A DNA stretch of 6,540 nt, taken from positions 1 through 6,540 of the forward strand of contig CAZLQG010000036.1 of the NCBI GenBank assembly GCA_964561655.1, read 5' to 3'. Shown in pieces: positions 5,095 to 6,540 of this stretch; positions within the stretch are counted from its first letter, which is position 1, and every line of letters begins with the position of its first letter. The notes below the pieces were generated by a model. That model was not told the origin of the DNA and searched no databases. It was given only the letters and a program-made list of their open reading frames with translations. A program made the position numbers and the translations under genes. This DNA is from CAZLQG01 sp964561655. GTDB taxonomy: Bacteria > Patescibacteriota > Doudnabacteria > UBA920.

Positions 5095-6101
5095 TTTTTA
5101 GACTTGTCGCTAAACAAGCCGTAGAGGTTCAATGATTCCTGCTGTAAAAGAAAAGCGTTGCCGTAGTCGGTAAGCCCCAAATACGATTGTAAGGTTTCAT
5201 TTACAGGGTGTATCCGTAATCTTTTTAGCGCCCGCCTTTTGGTAATTGTCCGCAAAACCCTATGGCGCGAAAAATGAACCCAGCCTAAAAAGTCCACGCC
5301 CGAAGCCAAAGTCTTTAAGAATATTTTGTCAGGATGCAGGGACAAGCCAAGCCTGTACTGTAAAAATTCGGATACTGGTTTTATTTGTTCGAGCAGATAT
5401 TGCCGGTCATCGGACAGCAAAACAAAGTCGTCAGCATAACGAATGTAATATTTTACTTTCAGCTTATGCTTTACGAATTGGTCAAACTCGTTCATGTAGA
5501 CATTGCAGAACAACTGCGAGGTCAAATTGCCCAAGGGTAGTCCTTTGCCGGAAACGGCTGAAAAACTTTTAACCACTTTTTCCAAAAGCAGTAAAACTCC
5601 CCTGTCGGTAATGTAGGTATCCAGAATGTCCAGCAAAACCTTGTGGTCAATGCTGGCGAAAAACTTTTTAATGTCCAGTTTCAAGACCCAGGCCGTGCGA
5701 GTATTGTTCCTGCCGACCCGCAAAGCAAAACTCCTGAACCTATCCAATGCCTTATGCACCCCTTTATCCACGCGGCAGGAATATGAGTCGGCAATAAAAG
5801 TTCTATCGAAAAAAGGATACAGCTTTCGGTAAATGGCGTGATGCAATACCCTGTCCCGAACCGAGGCCTTATGAATATTTCTGGGCTTGGGGTCGGAAAT
5901 GTTAAAGGCTTTATACGGCCCGTGGACAAAGCTGCCATTTGCCAACTCCGTATGAAGCTGTAAAATGTTATCAGTCAGCCCTAAACAAAATTCTCTAACA
6001 TCTTGCTTCTGCCGCTTGCCTAAGACAAACTCCTGCCAGGCGGAAAACAAGTTTTCCGGGTCAATTACCTCCTTATAGCTAATTGTCGCCTGGACTTTCA
6101 T
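5091..6101 (-). CDS. DGR-type reverse transcriptase
   Basis: RNA-directed DNA polymerase. In diversity-generating retroelements this enzyme, with Avd, copies a template-repeat RNA with adenine-directed errors into cDNA that replaces a variable repeat in a target gene. Numbering from the ATG at 6101 (336 aa): KPRNIHKASVRDRVLHHAIY (about 72-91) is the early fingers region. KLDIKKFFASID holds the first catalytic Asp (D143). GLPLGNLTSQ (187-196) carries the LGxxxSQ form characteristic of DGR enzymes, where group II intron and retron enzymes usually have QGxxxSP. YYIRYADD (218-225) has the catalytic Asp pair, and DFLGW (270-274) follows. There is no maturase X, HNH or other added domain; the length is normal for DGR enzymes. 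A TTG start at 6143 would add 14 residues across the C9 run and overlap the Avd-like gene; the ATG is preferred. Only a weak GAAAAG precedes it. Confidence 0.85.
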   Translation of the reverse strand: MKVQATISYKEVIDPENLFSAWQEFVLGKRQKQDVREFCLGLTDNILQLHTELANGSFVHGPYKAFNISDPKPRNIHKASVRDRVLHHAIYRKLYPFFDRTFIADSYSCRVDKGVHKALDRFRSFALRVGRNNTRTAWVLKLDIKKFFASIDHKVLLDILDTYITDRGVLLLLEKVVKSFSAVSGKGLPLGNLTSQLFCNVYMNEFDQFVKHKLKVKYYIRYADDFVLLSDDRQYLLEQIKPVSEFLQYRLGLSLHPDKIFLKTLASGVDFLGWVHFSRHRVLRTITKRRALKRLRIHPVNETLQSYLGLTDYGNAFLLQQESLNLYGLFSDKSKN

Positions 6102-6117
6102 AATTAACTTTTCAAAA

Positions 6118-6519
6118 ATGACTTCTATCACGCCCCCCCCCAACGGAAATTTTGCGAATTTGCCGGTTTTACAAAAATTAACCGACGCCTACAAACTTTG
6201 GCAAAACACATTATCAGGATTTCCAAAAATCCTAAAATACTCTTTGGGCCAAAAAATTGACTCTTGTCTTATTGATGCCGTAGAACTCATCTTGGCAGCA
6301 GTATATACCGCCAAAACGCATAAACTTGTAATTGTCCAAAAAGCCAGTATAAAATTAGACGCAGCAAAATTCTTTTTACAAATAGCTTGGGAGCTAAAAG
6401 CGCTTGATAACAAAAAATTTGCTACGATTTCCGTTCCATTAGTTGAAGTCGGAAAGATGCTGGGTGGCTGGCAAAAGCAACTTATAAAAGAAACTCCTCC
6501 TAATACAGGAGGAGGATAA
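6118..6519 (+). CDS. Avd-like four-helix-bundle protein
   Basis: Resembles the Avd/S23-type four-helix-bundle family. In DGRs, Avd is a basic, pentameric partner that binds the reverse transcriptase and template RNA and is needed for mutagenic retrohoming. In the 133 residues, four helices can be placed at about 16-31 (VLQKLTDAYKLWQN), 39-65, 68-94 (containing KASIKLDAAKFFLQIAWELK) and 97-122 (ending VGKMLGGWQKQ). The FPK turn after helix 1 and the FFLQIAWELKALDNKKF stretch are what I associate with this family in CPR genomes. The N-terminus (TPPPNG) contains a C9 homopolymer, and the tail is TPPNTGGG. It is transcribed away from the reverse transcriptase with 16 bp between start codons, whereas the common DGR order has both on one strand. 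There is no Shine-Dalgarno. The alternative is a stand-alone S23-like bundle protein not tied to a DGR. Confidence 0.8.
   Translation: MTSITPPPNGNFANLPVLQKLTDAYKLWQNTLSGFPKILKYSLGQKIDSCLIDAVELILAAVYTAKTHKLVIVQKASIKLDAAKFFLQIAWELKALDNKKFATISVPLVEVGKMLGGWQKQLIKETPPNTGGG
6133..6141. repeat. C9 homopolymer at the 5' end of the Avd-like gene
   Basis: Nine consecutive C's encode three prolines (residues 6-8). A one-base length change would break the Avd-like frame after five residues. It also falls in the optional N-terminal extension of the reverse transcriptase. It may be slippage-prone, or a consensus error. Confidence 0.8.
6494..6514. repeat. Hairpin at the 3' end of the Avd-like gene
   Basis: CTCCTCC (6494-6500) and GGAGGAG (6508-6514) are perfectly complementary around TAATACA, ending just before the TAA stop. 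No T-run follows, so it is not a standard terminator. The GGAGGAGG arm resembles a Shine-Dalgarno, but no start codon lies at suitable distance downstream. Confidence 0.55.
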
Positions 6520-6540
6520 AGACTCTCGCGGACAAGAACG

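Noticed and set aside
5091..6101. Group II intron maturase or retron reverse transcriptase
   Set aside because: The motif is LGNLTSQ rather than QGxxxSP, there is no maturase or HNH domain, and no intron domain V-like hairpin or retron msr/msd-like structure was seen nearby.
6508..6515. GGAGGAGG as the Shine-Dalgarno of a gene to the right
   Set aside because: No ATG, GTG or TTG occurs at suitable distance in the remaining bases, and the motif is paired in a hairpin.

Overview
The window looks like a chromosomal fragment of a Patescibacteria/CPR bacterium, probably of the Parcubacteria group. Three things suggest this. The housekeeping genes (RNase J, TrpRS, phosphomannomutase/phosphoglucomutase) are compact and start without a Shine-Dalgarno sequence. 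Short 7-bp-period repeats occur both between genes and inside a gene. A reverse transcriptase of the diversity-generating-retroelement (DGR) type sits beside an Avd-like four-helix-bundle protein, a combination frequent in that radiation. TGA appears to serve as an ordinary stop (it ends the 2782 and 3108 genes). The taxonomic assignment is inferred from style and gene types; no marker gene was compared.

Layout. 1-1695 (+): RNase J, cut by the left edge, followed by a textbook intrinsic terminator. 1769-2749 (+): trpS, apparently leaderless from an extended -10 promoter, with a hairpin across its stop codon. 2782-2994 (+): a 70-aa putative helix-turn-helix protein with a perfect Shine-Dalgarno and a following hairpin. 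3053-3144: a compound palindromic repeat that supplies the last codons, the stop and the terminator of the converging gene. 3108-4469 (-): phosphomannomutase/phosphoglucomutase, again with an apparently leaderless promoter and with a 7-bp-period repeat inside the reading frame. 4545-4757 (-): a very basic 70-aa protein with its own promoter, leader hairpin, Shine-Dalgarno and terminator. 4841-5090: mostly intergenic, holding a heptamer repeat, a possible 49-codon ORF and a possible terminator for the reverse transcriptase. 5091-6101 (-): the DGR-type reverse transcriptase. 6118-6519 (+): the Avd-like protein, head to head with it across 16 bp and carrying a C9 run at its 5' end.

How the parts relate. 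RNase J, TrpRS and the sugar-phosphate mutase are separate housekeeping units (RNA turnover, tRNA charging, sugar-nucleotide precursor supply), each bounded by its own promoter or terminator. The right-hand third is accessory. The reverse transcriptase and Avd-like protein are the two protein components of a DGR, but neither a template repeat nor a variable repeat is visible here. If present, they lie beyond the right edge or elsewhere in the genome. The two 70-codon genes stand apart from their neighbours in being GC-rich and having strong ribosome binding sites.
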